Shown here piece after piece: positions 25,078 to 33,750 of a stretch of DNA of 64,000 bases. The stretch is from an uncultured Eubacteriales bacterium (lineage in GTDB: Bacteria; Bacillota; Clostridia; Christensenellales; CAG-314), in assembly GCA_900544545.1 (NCBI GenBank), contig UQVY01000006.1, positions 1 through 64,000 of the forward strand, in the 5' to 3' direction. The position numbers and the translations under genes are program-made. The stretch's first letter is position 1; each line of letters opens with the position of its first letter. Below the pieces are notes generated by a model. It was not told the origin of the DNA. It did no database searches and worked only from the letters and a program-made list of their open reading frames with translations.

Positions 25078-25348
25078 TCAGCCCCTCCTTCTGCATTACT
25101 TCGCAGTTATACATTATGTATTATATCATACATCCGTTTTTTTTTCAATAGTTTTATCACCATTTACCCGCTATTTATTCCGAAAGAAGCCCCGCTTCTA
25201 TCCGAAGGAGAGGCGGGGACGATCGGGCTTGAAATCCGCGGACGAAAAAAGTCGCGGGCAGCCGCTCTTAAAAACTAAAAAAAGCGTCGAAAAATCGCTG
25301 AAAATCGCTTGATTTTTACGCCGTTTTATAGTAAAATCGAGAAGATGC

Positions 25349-25434
25349 GCCGAAGTGATGGAATGGCAGACGTGACGGACTCAAAATCCGTTGGTAGCGA
25401 TACCGTGTGGGTTCGAGTCCCACCTTCGGCACCA
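25349..25434 (+). tRNA. tRNA-Leu (CAA anticodon)
   Basis: An 86-nt type II tRNA. The acceptor stem GCCGAAG (25349-25355) pairs with CTTCGGC (25424-25430), followed by A and an encoded CCA. The anticodon stem ACGGA/TCCGT encloses CTCAAAA with anticodon CAA at 25382-25384. There is a long variable arm and the T-arm GGTTCGAGTCC. It reads UUG. Confidence 0.96.
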
Positions 25435-25437
25435 GAT

Positions 25438-25521
25438 GCGGCGATGGCGGAATCGGCAGACGCGTGCGTTTAAGGGGCGCATGGTAACCCCGTGTGGGTT
25501 CAAGTCCCACTCGCCGCACCA
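25438..25521 (+). tRNA. tRNA-Leu (AAG anticodon)
   Basis: An 84-nt type II tRNA three bases after the first. The acceptor GCGGCGA (25438-25444) pairs with TCGCCGC (25511-25517), then A and CCA. The anticodon stem TGCGT/GCGCA encloses TTAAGGG, giving anticodon AAG at 25472-25474 with G37. An A34 in tRNA-Leu would need deamination to inosine to read several CUN codons. Confidence 0.93.
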
Positions 25522-25526
25522 AACCC

Positions 25527-25570
25527 GTACCCAATTGAACCCGTAAAACGGGTTTGGTCGGGTACTTTTT
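25527..25570 (+). terminator. Terminator of the tRNA-Leu pair
   Basis: A nested hairpin: GTACCC (25527-25532) with GGGTAC (25560-25565), enclosing AACCCGT-AAA-ACGGGTT, followed by TTTTT. Confidence 0.85.
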
Positions 25571-25680
25571 ATGTCTTTATAATTTTAATCCTTTTTATTG
25601 ACCTTCGTGAAAATTTCGGCAAAAAATCTTTACAAGAATATAGCGAAGGATTTATGTAGCTTCCCTCGCTTTTATATTTT

Positions 25681-26173
25681 TCAGGATAATAGTTTTTCTA
25701 ATTTTTGTATTGCCTTATCGTGCAGATACCTCAGTTGCGCGTACGTAATGCCGAGTGCGTCGGCAACGGTTTTTCTGTCGAGTTTCCGATAGTATAACAA
25801 AATAACCGCATCTCGTTCTCTTTGCGGCAATTTTTCGAGCGCGCACGCCAACTCTTCGAGCAATTCTTCCGAAAGCACCTTCTCCTCGACGTTTTCCGGA
25901 GAAGGCGTATTCTCTTAAAAGTTCAAACGCAGGACGATCCCGCAGCGCTTTCAGACTGTCATAAACCGTGTTACGAGTTATCGTATAAACCCAGGTCGAA
26001 AGCGACGCCTTTTCGGGATTATATTTATCGATATTTTTGCATATTTTCAAAAAAATCGTTGAAACGACGTCCTCCGCTTCCGCGCGATTGTGAATTCTGG
26101 ACAAAACGTAACCGAAAATTTTATCGCGATATTGCTCGTAAATCCATCTACAATCGGGTTTACTTATCGTCAT
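25681..26173 (-). pseudogene. ECF-type RNA polymerase sigma factor, frameshifted
   Basis: The N-terminal frame from ATG 26173 encodes sigma region 2 (IYEQYRDKIFGYVLSRIHN, AEDVVSTIFLKICKNIDKY, STWVYTITRNTVYDSLK). The C-terminal frame covering 25681-25878 encodes sigma region 4 (LEKLPQRERDAVILLYYRKL, then VADALGITYAQLRYLHDKA). The two overlap in the wrong phase. Removing one A from a short A run near 25900-25905 (GGAAAACG on the minus strand) would join them into a sigma factor of about 162 residues. Its ATG overlaps the stop of the small upstream gene, so the pair was one operon. Confidence 0.8.
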
Positions 26174-26354
26174 CGTCTTTTTTATCCCTGTAATCGATTT
26201 TTTCGCCCGCCGCGTTCACCCGTTCAAGCTCATCGTCCGACAAAGCGCGGTTCAAACGACGACGTTCGGTGTCGTCAATCAAGGCTTGTAATCTTTTATT
26301 GCCGACAAACCGTTGATAGTCGAACAACTCCGATAATTTCCTTTTCGCACTCAT
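26160..26354 (-). CDS. Small charged protein upstream of the ECF sigma gene
   Basis: A 64-residue hydrophilic protein with a GAGGTG Shine-Dalgarno at proper distance and a start at 26354. No membrane segment or known motif is visible. It begins KRKLSELFDYQRFVGN and ends in a lysine/aspartate run. Its last codons overlap the sigma gene's ATG, so it may be a regulator of the sigma factor, but there is no anti-sigma signature. I do not recognise the family. Confidence 0.6.
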   Translation of the reverse strand: MSAKRKLSELFDYQRFVGNKRLQALIDDTERRRLNRALSDDELERVNAAGEKIDYRDKKDDDDK

Positions 26355-26378
26355 TTATTTGCACCTCTTGTCTTTGTC

Positions 26379-26520
26379 TTATTTGATTTGCTTAATATTT
26401 ACGTACGGGGCGAGCGCTTTTTCGCATTTTTCGATATAGCCGTTATCAAAAAAAACAGCTCTTCCGTAAATCGGGTGCGCGCATATCGCCGCCGACTACG
26501 CCCGCAAGCGGGTTAACTCG
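26379..26520 (-). pseudogene. Degenerate coding remnant
   Basis: Pieces of coding-like sequence in shifting frames: NPLAGVVGGDMRAPD in one phase, then IYGRAVFFDNGYIEKCEK and VNIKQIK ending in a TAA at 26379-26381 in another. The phase changes close to a run of eight T residues. It may be the tail of a second peptide or of the neighbouring Nif11 precursor; the evidence is thin. Confidence 0.3.
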
Positions 26521-26874
26521 TTCGCGAAAAACGGGTTTTCCGTTCTTGCGCCGTCATCGACAACATAATATACGTAGCAGCCGTCTTTCATTCCGATATT
26601 AACGACCGTACCGTCGATATCTCTGCCGCCGATTCCCTTATGCGACACTCTGTCTTTCGCGAAAAATTTCGGACCGCTTAATCCGTTGCAGCCGCCCCCC
26701 CGCAACGTTGTCGAGTTCCTCGTCGGAGAGTTCGCCCGTCTTATTAAGATTGGCAAACACCATTGCCGCCTGTTCCGATGTAAGTTCGATGTTTTCTTCT
26801 TTCGCCATTGCGAGCAGTTCTTCCGCCGTTTTTGCCGTTTTAGCCTTTTTCAAAAGTTCTTTCGAGTCGTTCAT
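26496..26874 (-). pseudogene. Nif11-type RiPP precursor, frameshifted in a G7 run
   Basis: The leader (ATG 26874, GGAGG upstream) has the Nif11 pattern: ELLKKAKTAKTAEELLAMAK, then NIELTSEQAAMVF and ELSDEELDNVAGG, a double-glycine cleavage site. At that point a run of seven G residues near 26696-26702 throws translation out of phase. With six Gs the frame continues GGGCNGLSGPKFFAKDRV through GCYVYYVVDDGARTENPFFANEL to a TAG at 26496-26498, giving a precursor of about 125 residues. Family knowledge: Nif11 leaders precede lanthipeptide, sactipeptide and other ribosomal natural products. No modification enzyme or peptidase-transporter is visible in the window, so this looks like an orphan or remnant precursor. 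Confidence 0.75.
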
Positions 26875-27035
26875 TGTGTTACCTCCGAATATAATTTTTA
26901 CCGTTTGCGATTCTCTTGAATCGTCTTACGTTAGTCTATACTGTCGATTTTCCGTTTTTGTGAAAATTTTTTTGCTTAATAATTATATTGTAGTATGACA
27001 AGCGCAACAGAAGTGCAACAGCCAAAACTCCCTGA

Positions 27036-27375
27036 CTACGTTTCCGAGTTTATGTGAACCTCCGTCATCGTTTTAAAAGCAAACGCATGGCTTGCGATTC
27101 GGGTAAGAACCATTTGTTCCGACTGTGAAAATCTCGTGGGAATTGTTATGCTTTCCAATTCCTGATTGCGGTATTTTTCCGTAAAACCCAGGCAAACTAC
27201 GTCGTTGCCTATTGCTACGAACTTGAATTTATCCTCTTCGAAAAATACGTATTCCGTAAGTCCGAACGGATTCTCATCATCGTTCGTTTTTTTGTTTTGT
27301 ATCGAACCCGCACAGCACTACCGTCATAAGACAGAGCGCAAGAACGAGCAGCATCGCCGTCTTTTTGAATTTCAT
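27036..27375 (-). pseudogene. BspA-like LRR lipoprotein fragment, frameshifted in an A7 run
   Basis: The start at 27375 follows GGAGG. Residues 1-22 form a lipoprotein signal (MKFKKTAMLLVLALCLMTVV, then LCG as lipobox). After FDTKQK a run of seven A residues near 27294-27300 causes a shift into two TGA codons. In the corrected phase the frame reads NDDENPFGLTEYVFFEEDKF, ESITIPTRF and LTRIASHAFAFKTMTEVHI, a BspA LRR repeat, ending at TAG 27036-27038. It is short for an LRR protein (about 112 residues), so it is also truncated. Confidence 0.65.
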
Positions 27376-27674
27376 TCGCGGTTTCCTCCTTTTATTAAAA
27401 GTCTTGATTGTTTTTTCATTTATAAAATATCATATTGATTTAAAAAAGTCAATGACTTAAATATAACTTTCCCGAAACAAATCCGACATATAATTTTCAT
27501 ACAGCAAAGTGTAATGGAAGTTGCGAACGTTTTCGTATCGCTTTTGCAGTATCATAACTTGAGCATTTCAAAGCAAAAAACGACGTAGAGTGTCCATAAA
27601 AATGTGTTACAAAAAATCACAACAGAGTTGTTCCGAGTGCGTTCCGAACGTATCAAATCGTTTTTAGTAAATGA

Positions 27675-27708
27675 TAAAAGAGCCCGATGATGGTTTCGGA
27701 CTCTTTTA
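27675..27708 (-). terminator. Terminator of the DUF421-DUF4363 operon
   Basis: AAAAGAG-CCCGA (27676-27687) pairs with TCGGACTCTTTT (27696-27707), giving a short T run on the minus strand. The rest of 27390-27808 shows no gene. Confidence 0.6.
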
Positions 27709-27808
27709 CGAACTCGCTGTTTGCTGTTTTTTGATTTTTTCAAATTCCCCAAGAGTAACTGACACAAGAAGCTCAACTGACGTAAAGCCTTCGTTTTTAC
27801 GTTTTCCC

Positions 27809-28186
27809 TTAGAATATCGTCGTTATTCCGGGGATAATAAGCTCGGGAATATATTCCGACAGAAAAAGCATAACCTTGATCTGCATATAAGCCTCGGCGT
27901 ATTCTTCGTTATGAATAAAGCTCATACACTCGTTCATTCTCATATTGATTTCGCTGAGGTCGCCGTGATTTACGATACATTCGGCTTTCGGCCGGAGTTT
28001 CTCCCAGTAATTCATAACGCTCTGGAATTTCACTTCGTCTATGGTTTCCTTATCCGCTTCGGAAAGCATTTCTCCGAGCATTCCGTTAAACTCCGAAAAG
28101 CCCTTGGTCATCACGACCATTTCCGCCGCTCCGAAAAAACCTAGCAGAACGAGAGCGACGATAAGCGATATGACCGTCCTTTTCAT
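27809..28186 (-). CDS. DUF4363 family protein
   Basis: A 125-residue protein with one N-terminal hydrophobic segment (VISLIVALVLLGFFGAAEM) and a helical extracytoplasmic part, as in DUF4363 (spore-former proteins of unknown function). AAGGAG precedes the start. It overlaps the preceding DUF421 gene by four bases (ATGA). This DUF421-DUF4363 pairing is recurrent in spore-forming Clostridia. Function unknown. Confidence 0.75.
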   Translation of the reverse strand: MKRTVISLIVALVLLGFFGAAEMVVMTKGFSEFNGMLGEMLSEADKETIDEVKFQSVMNYWEKLRPKAECIVNHGDLSEINMRMNECMSFIHNEEYAEAYMQIKVMLFLSEYIPELIIPGITTIF

Positions 28187-29031
28187 AGTTTTTTCTCCTT
28201 CGCTTTTTGCTCTTTCCGCGCAGTCCCGATTTCCTCCGCTCCTCGGGAGTTATTGTCCTCCGCGCTTTTACCCGTCGGATTCTCCGCGGAATTATCTCCG
28301 TCGGAATTATCCCTTCCGCCCTTGTCATTAGGGAATCCCGTATCCGCCTCGACCTTAACGACCGTCGAATCGAAATCGAAGGTCTCGTAAGGCTTTTTCC
28401 TGACCTGCAGAACCGCGTGTCCCTTCCCGTCCACAGTCAGAAGAATAACGTCTTTAAGCCTGACTCTCCTTCTTCTCAGCTCTCTCATAACGGCTTCTCT
28501 GTCTATGCGGTCGTTAAGCTCCTCGAAGGGCCATTGTCCGTCGCTAATCACGGGGACGGGGAATTCTCCCTCTTTCATTCCCCCTTCGCAATCGGGATTT
28601 TTCACGACGGCGAGCTGTCCGTTGGTTTCGAAAAGGGCGTAATTCACCTCTTCGAGAGTAAAACAGCCCGCGCTTCTCATTGCCTGAAGAAGGTCGGACG
28701 CGCGCATATTCATCTCGGTGAGATTCTCGTAATTTATCCCGTCCTTATCTATAACGATAATGGGTTTGCCCGAAACGAGCTTCTGAAACTTCCCGTTTTT
28801 CGTGAGAAGTACGGTCAGCTGATGAAGGATAAAGAGCGTGACCGCCGAAGTTATTCCCGTAGAAATGGGAATGGACTTGTCGCCCATAGGCACGCAGACG
28901 ACCTCGGCGATGATAAGGGTTATACAAAGCTCGTAAGGCTCCATTTCTCCTATCTGCCGCTTGCCCATAAGCCTGAATATCACCACGGTCACCGTGTAAA
29001 TTATTATTGCCCTGATAAAAACCGTAATCAT
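28183..29031 (-). CDS. DUF421 (YetF-like) membrane protein
   Basis: A 282-residue protein with three N-terminal transmembrane helices (AIIIYTVTVVIFRLMG, ITLIIAEVVCVPMG, ITSAVTLFILHQLTVLL). The YetF core is GKRQIGEMEPYELCITLIIAEV, followed by a cytoplasmic domain with PIIVIDKDGINYENLTEMNM and the later SDLLQAMRSAGCFTLEEVNYALFETNGQL. The C-terminal 60 residues are charged and low-complexity. No strong Shine-Dalgarno is seen. Some spore-former homologues act in germination or sporulation; the role here is not established. Confidence 0.88.
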   Translation of the reverse strand: MITVFIRAIIIYTVTVVIFRLMGKRQIGEMEPYELCITLIIAEVVCVPMGDKSIPISTGITSAVTLFILHQLTVLLTKNGKFQKLVSGKPIIVIDKDGINYENLTEMNMRASDLLQAMRSAGCFTLEEVNYALFETNGQLAVVKNPDCEGGMKEGEFPVPVISDGQWPFEELNDRIDREAVMRELRRRRVRLKDVILLTVDGKGHAVLQVRKKPYETFDFDSTVVKVEADTGFPNDKGGRDNSDGDNSAENPTGKSAEDNNSRGAEEIGTARKEQKAKEKKL

Positions 29032-29057
29032 AATATCCGTAGTTTGCGTAATTTCGG

Positions 29058-29086
29058 TTTACATATTCGGATAAAAATAGTATAAT
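29058..29086 (+). promoter_or_regulatory. Promoter of the ECF transporter S-component gene
   Basis: TTTACA (29058-29063), 17 bp, TATAAT (29081-29086). The leader to the ATG is only about 25 nt, so there is no room for a riboswitch. Confidence 0.85.
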
Positions 29087-29115
29087 GGTTTAGAACTTTT
29101 TTTACGAGAGGAAGA

Positions 29116-29766
29116 ATGATTATGAAAAAAGAAAATACCCCCGTCGCCGAAACGAAAGACGCCGCGGCTAAATCTGAAAGGCTCGAAAAGCCGCAAAAGC
29201 CCCGGAAACAACCCTATTTTACCGCTAAACGAGTGGCTCTTCTCGGGATTATGACCGCTCTCGGCGCGATAACGAATATCTATTCCGTCAAAATCAGCGG
29301 AAGCAACTGGCTTTCTTTCGCTTACATACCGTGCGTGCTTGCGGGAATGTTTCTGGGAATTCCCGAAGGCTTCATAGTCGGGCTTCTCGGCGATATTCTG
29401 GGCTGCCTTATCCGTCCTCAGGGCGCGTGGCTCCCTCTTATAACTCTTGCGTCCGCTCTTCTCGGCGGACTCCCGGGAATAATCACGTTTTTCGCGAGAA
29501 AAGCCCTGCCCGATATTCTCGAAAGAAGGCTCGAAAGGAACCTCCTTCTCTGGCTCAATCTCATAGCCATTCTTTTCGTCTGTACGTCCGGACTGAATAC
29601 CCTCGCTCTTTTCCTCGCTTACTCCAAGGGAAAGACCTTCTGGGTTTATCTCTGGGGACGGCTTCCCTTCCAGTTCCTTACGCTTTTCGCTAACGGACTT
29701 ATGATTACGGCGATTACGAATATTCCGCCCATAAGAATGCTTCTCGATCCCAACCGACGCTTATAG
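29116..29766 (+). CDS. ECF transporter S component, folate-type (FolT-like)
   Basis: A 216-residue protein with a charged 38-residue N-terminus and about six membrane helices. FTAKRVALLGIMTALGAITN and the later FIVGLLGDILGCLIRPQGAW are typical of FolT-family substrate-binding S components. It would capture a vitamin, probably folate, and rely on a shared EcfA/A'/T energising module encoded elsewhere. A GAGG precedes the ATG at 29116; an ATG six bases later is an equally plausible start. It is the only plus-strand gene between the DUF421 pair and the heat-shock operon, and it has its own promoter and terminator. Confidence 0.82.
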   Translation: MIMKKENTPVAETKDAAAKSERLEKPQKPRKQPYFTAKRVALLGIMTALGAITNIYSVKISGSNWLSFAYIPCVLAGMFLGIPEGFIVGLLGDILGCLIRPQGAWLPLITLASALLGGLPGIITFFARKALPDILERRLERNLLLWLNLIAILFVCTSGLNTLALFLAYSKGKTFWVYLWGRLPFQFLTLFANGLMITAITNIPPIRMLLDPNRRL

Positions 29767-29831
29767 AAGCTTCTTAATCCCGCTCTGCGTTTGCAGCCGT
29801 ATCCCGCTCTGCGGACAGCCGCATAAAATCT

Positions 29832-29858
29832 CCCTTCCCTTTTGCGGAAGGGTTTTTT
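29832..29858 (+). terminator. Terminator of the S-component gene
   Basis: CCCTTCC (29832-29838) with GGAAGGG (29846-29852) and six T residues. Confidence 0.9.
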
Positions 29859-29913
29859 ATATAAAGAACATAAAGACTTGTATGTAAAGGATTTTTATAC
29901 GAAGATTTTGCAT

Positions 29914-29946
29914 AAAAAAAGACAGAACTTATAATTCCGTCTTTTT
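29914..29946 (-). terminator. Terminator of the hrcA-grpE-dnaK-dnaJ operon
   Basis: GACAGAA (29921-29927) pairs with TTCCGTC (29935-29941) with one G-U pair; the minus-strand transcript then has seven T residues. It lies 87 bp past the dnaJ stop. Confidence 0.8.
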
Positions 29947-30032
29947 CTCGGTCTTTCCGAAAATCCGATTTTCCGTTCTTCGAGGAAGTTTCGATTCCCG
30001 TATCTTCCCCGAAGTCGATTTTCCAAAAAGGT

Positions 30033-31139
30033 TTATTTCTTTGCGTACAAAGCCGATATGTTGTCGAGATACTCTTTCTTCTGCGGATAATTCCTGAGGG
30101 TGAGTTCTCTTTCGATGGTATCGAGTTTTTCCTTCTGCTGGCGGTTGAGGCTCTTCGGGACCTCCACGACTACGGTTATATACAAATCGCCCGTACCTCT
30201 CGTGCTTCTTATTCCCTTGCCTCTGAATCTTATGATTTCCCCGTTGGTAACGCCCTCCGGGAGCTTGTGCATCATAACTCCCGACAGCGTCGGAATCTCG
30301 ACCTCTCCGCCGTTTGCCGCGGTCGAAAGCGAAACGGGCACGGTCACGTACAGATCCAATCCGTCCCGTCTGAAAATCTTGCTTCTTTCGACGTTGATGA
30401 CTAGAAGGAGTTTTCCGTTGGTACCTCCCGGGTAACGGCTTGCGTTGCCCTGCTCCGCGATAGTCCTGATTTCGCCGTTTTCGACGCCCGCGGGAATATT
30501 GACCGTAATGGTCTTCTTCTTGGAAACAAGACCTTTTCCGCCGCAGGAGATACACTTATCGGTAATTATCTTACCCGTGCCGCCGCATTTGTCGCAGACG
30601 GTCTGAGTCTGCTGAACTCCGAAAAGCGTCTGCCGCTGAAAAACGACTCTTCCGGTGCCGCCGCACTTGTCGCAGGTCTTGACCGCGCCCGCGGATTTGG
30701 CTCCGCTTCCGCCGCAGGTCTGGCATTTCTCAAGCCTCGTGAAATTGATTTCTTTCGCGCAGCCCAGAGCCGCCTCCATAAAGGAAAGGTTGACCTGATA
30801 AGTAAGATCGTCTCCGGCTGTATTCTGACGGGCCGACCGTCTTCCGCCCATTCCGAAAATATCGAAAATGTCCGAAAAATCGAAGCCCGCGCCCTGATTG
30901 AAGCCGGAAAAGCCTGCGCCCATATCCATTTCGCCCCGATCGTATTTTCCCCTTTTTTCCTCGTTTCCGAGAATCTCGTAAGCCTCGTTGATTTCCTTCA
31001 TCTTCTCGGTAGCTTCGGGGTTATTGGGATTGAGATCGGGGTGATACTTCTTCGCGAGCTTTCTGTACGCCGATTTTATCTCGTCCTGAGTAGCCGTCTT
31101 TTCCACTCCGAGGACGCTGTAATAATCTTTCTGAGCCAT
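30033..31139 (-). CDS. dnaJ: Chaperone DnaJ (Hsp40)
   Basis: A 368-residue class I J protein: J domain 3-68 with HPD in KYHPDLN, a G/F-rich linker (GAGFSGFNQGAGFDF), four zinc-finger repeats (CQTCGGSG, CDKCGGTG twice, CISCGGKG), and the two C-terminal beta domains. It delivers substrates to DnaK and stimulates its ATPase. AAGGAG precedes the ATG. It is the last gene of the CIRCE-controlled operon. Confidence 0.98.
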   Translation of the reverse strand: MAQKDYYSVLGVEKTATQDEIKSAYRKLAKKYHPDLNPNNPEATEKMKEINEAYEILGNEEKRGKYDRGEMDMGAGFSGFNQGAGFDFSDIFDIFGMGGRRSARQNTAGDDLTYQVNLSFMEAALGCAKEINFTRLEKCQTCGGSGAKSAGAVKTCDKCGGTGRVVFQRQTLFGVQQTQTVCDKCGGTGKIITDKCISCGGKGLVSKKKTITVNIPAGVENGEIRTIAEQGNASRYPGGTNGKLLLVINVERSKIFRRDGLDLYVTVPVSLSTAANGGEVEIPTLSGVMMHKLPEGVTNGEIIRFRGKGIRSTRGTGDLYITVVVEVPKSLNRQQKEKLDTIERELTLRNYPQKKEYLDNISALYAKK

Positions 31140-31160
31140 TTTTCGCTCCTTTATTTACTC

Positions 31161-31190
31161 AAAAGAGGGCGAGATTTCCCCGCCCTTCGG
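31161..31190 (-). terminator. Possible attenuator between dnaK and dnaJ
   Basis: GGGCG (31167-31171) pairs with CGCCC (31181-31185); on the minus strand the stem is followed by TCTTTTG. A partial terminator here would lower dnaJ relative to dnaK. Confidence 0.4.
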
Positions 31191-31202
31191 TTTTATCGTT
31201 GT

Positions 31203-33023
31203 TTAGTCGGCGTCCTTGATGTCGTAATCCACGCCGTCGGACGAGCCTTCCTGTGCGCCGCCCTGAGGACCTTGCTGACCGCCCTGCGTCTGCTGATACA
31301 TCTTCTGAATGATAGGAGCGGTATTGTTGGTAAGCTCTTCGGAAGCTCTTCTTACGGATTCGGGATCTCCCTTTTCGAGAGCCTCCTTAGCCTTCTTGAT
31401 TTCCTCCTCGAGTTTAGCCTTGTCGTTTGAGTCGAACTTATCGCCGTTTTCTCTTACGAGAGTTTCCATCTGGATAATGGTCGAGTCGAGTCTGTTCTTT
31501 TCCTCGACGACTTCCTGTCTCTTCTTGTCTTCTTCGGCGTATTTTTCCGCGTCCTTGACAGCCTTGTCGATTTCTTCTTCGCTGAGGTTGGTGCTTGCGG
31601 TAATTTCGATGGACTGAGCCTTATTAGTGCCTTTATCGGTAGCCGTTACGTGAACGATGCCGTTCGCGTCGATATCGAATTTGACTTCGATCTGCGGGAT
31701 ACCTCTTCTTGCCGGCGGAATGCCCGTGAGTTCGAAACGTCCGAGCGTCTTGTTGTCAGCCGCCATAGGTCTTTCGCCCTGAAGAACGTGAATGCTGACG
31801 CTGGTCTGGTTATCCGCGGCTGTCGAGAAGATCTGCGACTTGCTGGTCGGGATAGTGGTATTTCTGTCGATGATTCTCGTGCATACTCCGCCGAGGGTTT
31901 CGATACCGAGAGACAGCGGCGTTACGTCGAGAAGAATGACGTCGTTCACGTCGCCCGCGAGAATACCCGCCTGAATAGCCGCGCCCATAGCCACGCATTC
32001 GTCGGGATTGATTCCCTTATAAGGCTCTTTTCCTGTGAGTTTCTTGACCGCTTCGACGACCGCGGGGATACGGGTGGAGCCGCCTACGAGAATAACTTTA
32101 TTGATGTCGTTATAAGTGAGCTTTGCGTCCTCCATAGCCTGCTGTGCGGGCTGAATGGTCTTCTTTACGAGGTCTTCGGTCATCTGGTCGAATTTAGCTC
32201 TCGTAAGATCTATATCGAGGTGCTTGGGACCGGTGGCGTCCGCCGTGATGAAGGGCAGATTGATATTGGTCTTAAGCACGCTGGAAAGTTCGATTTTAGC
32301 TTTTTCGGCTGCTTCCTTAAGTCTCTGAAGAGCCATCTTATCCTTGCTGAGGTCTATGCCGTTGGACTTTTTGAATTCGTCCACGAGGTAATCTATGATT
32401 CTCTGGTCGAAATCGTCGCCGCCCAGTCTGCCGTTGCCGTTGGTCGCGAGGACTTCGAAAACTCCGTCGCCTATATCCAGAATGGAAACGTCGAAGGTTC
32501 CGCCGCCGAGGTCGTAAATCATAACCTTCTGATTCTTGTCTTCGGCTTTGTTAAGACCGTAAGCGAACGCGGCTGCCGTAGGTTCGTTGACTATACGAAG
32601 AACCTCGAGACCTGCGATTCTGCCCGCGTCTTTGGTCGCCTGACGCTGACTGTCCGAGAAGTATGCGGGGACGGTAATGACCGCCTGAGTAACGGTTTCG
32701 CCGAGGTAAGCCTCCGCGTCCTTTTTAAGTTTGCCGAGGATCATAGCCGAGATTTCCTGCGGCGTATATTTCTTGCCGTCTATTTCGACGGTGTGGTTGC
32801 TGCCCATTTCTCTCTTGATGGAGATAACCGTTCTGTCGCTGTTCACGACTGCCTGTCTTTTAGCTACCTGACCTACGAGTCTTTCTCCTTCCTTGGTGAA
32901 AGCCACTACCGACGGAGTAGTTCTCGCTCCTTCGCTGTTGGGGATAACTACGGGTTCGCCGCCCTCGAGAACGGCTACGCAGCTGTTGGTTGTTCCTAAA
33001 TCGATACCGATGATTTTTGCCAT
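31203..33023 (-). CDS. dnaK: Chaperone DnaK (Hsp70)
   Basis: A 606-residue Hsp70. The ATPase domain starts IGIDLGTTNSCVAV and contains IYDLGGGTFDVSIL and VGGSTRIPAV. The substrate-binding domain begins DVTPLSLGIET. The C-terminal lid ends in a Q/G-rich linker and an acidic tail (VDYDIKDAD), resembling the EEVD-like tails of bacterial DnaK. It folds nascent and stressed proteins with DnaJ and GrpE. GGAG precedes the start; it sits between grpE and dnaJ. Confidence 0.99.
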   Translation of the reverse strand: MAKIIGIDLGTTNSCVAVLEGGEPVVIPNSEGARTTPSVVAFTKEGERLVGQVAKRQAVVNSDRTVISIKREMGSNHTVEIDGKKYTPQEISAMILGKLKKDAEAYLGETVTQAVITVPAYFSDSQRQATKDAGRIAGLEVLRIVNEPTAAAFAYGLNKAEDKNQKVMIYDLGGGTFDVSILDIGDGVFEVLATNGNGRLGGDDFDQRIIDYLVDEFKKSNGIDLSKDKMALQRLKEAAEKAKIELSSVLKTNINLPFITADATGPKHLDIDLTRAKFDQMTEDLVKKTIQPAQQAMEDAKLTYNDINKVILVGGSTRIPAVVEAVKKLTGKEPYKGINPDECVAMGAAIQAGILAGDVNDVILLDVTPLSLGIETLGGVCTRIIDRNTTIPTSKSQIFSTAADNQTSVSIHVLQGERPMAADNKTLGRFELTGIPPARRGIPQIEVKFDIDANGIVHVTATDKGTNKAQSIEITASTNLSEEEIDKAVKDAEKYAEEDKKRQEVVEEKNRLDSTIIQMETLVRENGDKFDSNDKAKLEEEIKKAKEALEKGDPESVRRASEELTNNTAPIIQKMYQQTQGGQQGPQGGAQEGSSDGVDYDIKDAD

Positions 33024-33093
33024 AATATATTTTCTCCTTTTCCGTTATTTCTTGATTTTTATATGTGAACCGGACTTGCGTCCGAGGTTTCCG

Positions 33094-33723
33094 TTAAACT
33101 CCTACGATGACCTGAGGATATCTCAGAATCTTATCGCCCTGTCTGAATCCTTTCGCTACCACGCCTACGACCGTGCCTTTAAGCGTCTGATCTTCGACGG
33201 GCTGCTTGACTACGGCGTTGGCGACGTTGGGATCGAAAGCCGTTCCGAGAACGACAATCTCCTCTATTCCCACGTCGGAAAGGATCTTTTCGAACTGTCT
33301 GAGAATGAGGTCCAGAGCCGCGAGCGTACTTTCGTCCGAAACGCTTTGTTTCGCTCTGTCGAAGGTATCGAGAACGGGCATCATCTTCTGAATGACGAAA
33401 CCCTTTCCTTCCTCGGTCGCGCTCTCTTTGACCTGAGCGTTTCTCGTCTTGAACCGTTCGAAATCGTTTTTCAGCCCCGCAAGCTTTCCGAGATAATCGT
33501 CGGCTTTCCTTGCCGCCGCGTCTTTTTCGGCCCGAAGAGCTTCGTTGTCTTTTTTGATTTTATCCGCTTCGGCGATGAGCTTGTCGTTCTCTTTCACCAG
33601 AGCGTCTACATATTCGATGAGTTTGCCTTTGGAAAGTTTTTTAAGCTCTTCCGCGGGGTCTCCGTGAATCGCTTCTTCCTTTTCTTCGGGCGTTTCGTCG
33701 ATAACGACTTTATTTTCTTCCAT
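33094..33723 (-). CDS. grpE: Nucleotide exchange factor GrpE
   Basis: A 209-residue protein: acidic N-terminus, long coiled coil (about residues 30-100, KLIEYVDALVKENDKLIAEA, then YLGKLAGLKNDFERFKTR) and a compact beta-rich C-terminal domain with VVGVVAKGFRQGDKILRYPQVIV, the GrpE hallmark. It releases ADP from DnaK. AAGGAG lies ahead of the ATG. Standard second gene of the operon. Confidence 0.97.
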   Translation of the reverse strand: MEENKVVIDETPEEKEEAIHGDPAEELKKLSKGKLIEYVDALVKENDKLIAEADKIKKDNEALRAEKDAAARKADDYLGKLAGLKNDFERFKTRNAQVKESATEEGKGFVIQKMMPVLDTFDRAKQSVSDESTLAALDLILRQFEKILSDVGIEEIVVLGTAFDPNVANAVVKQPVEDQTLKGTVVGVVAKGFRQGDKILRYPQVIVGV

Positions 33724-33750
33724 TTTATCTCCTTAAAGGCTCCGCGCGGA

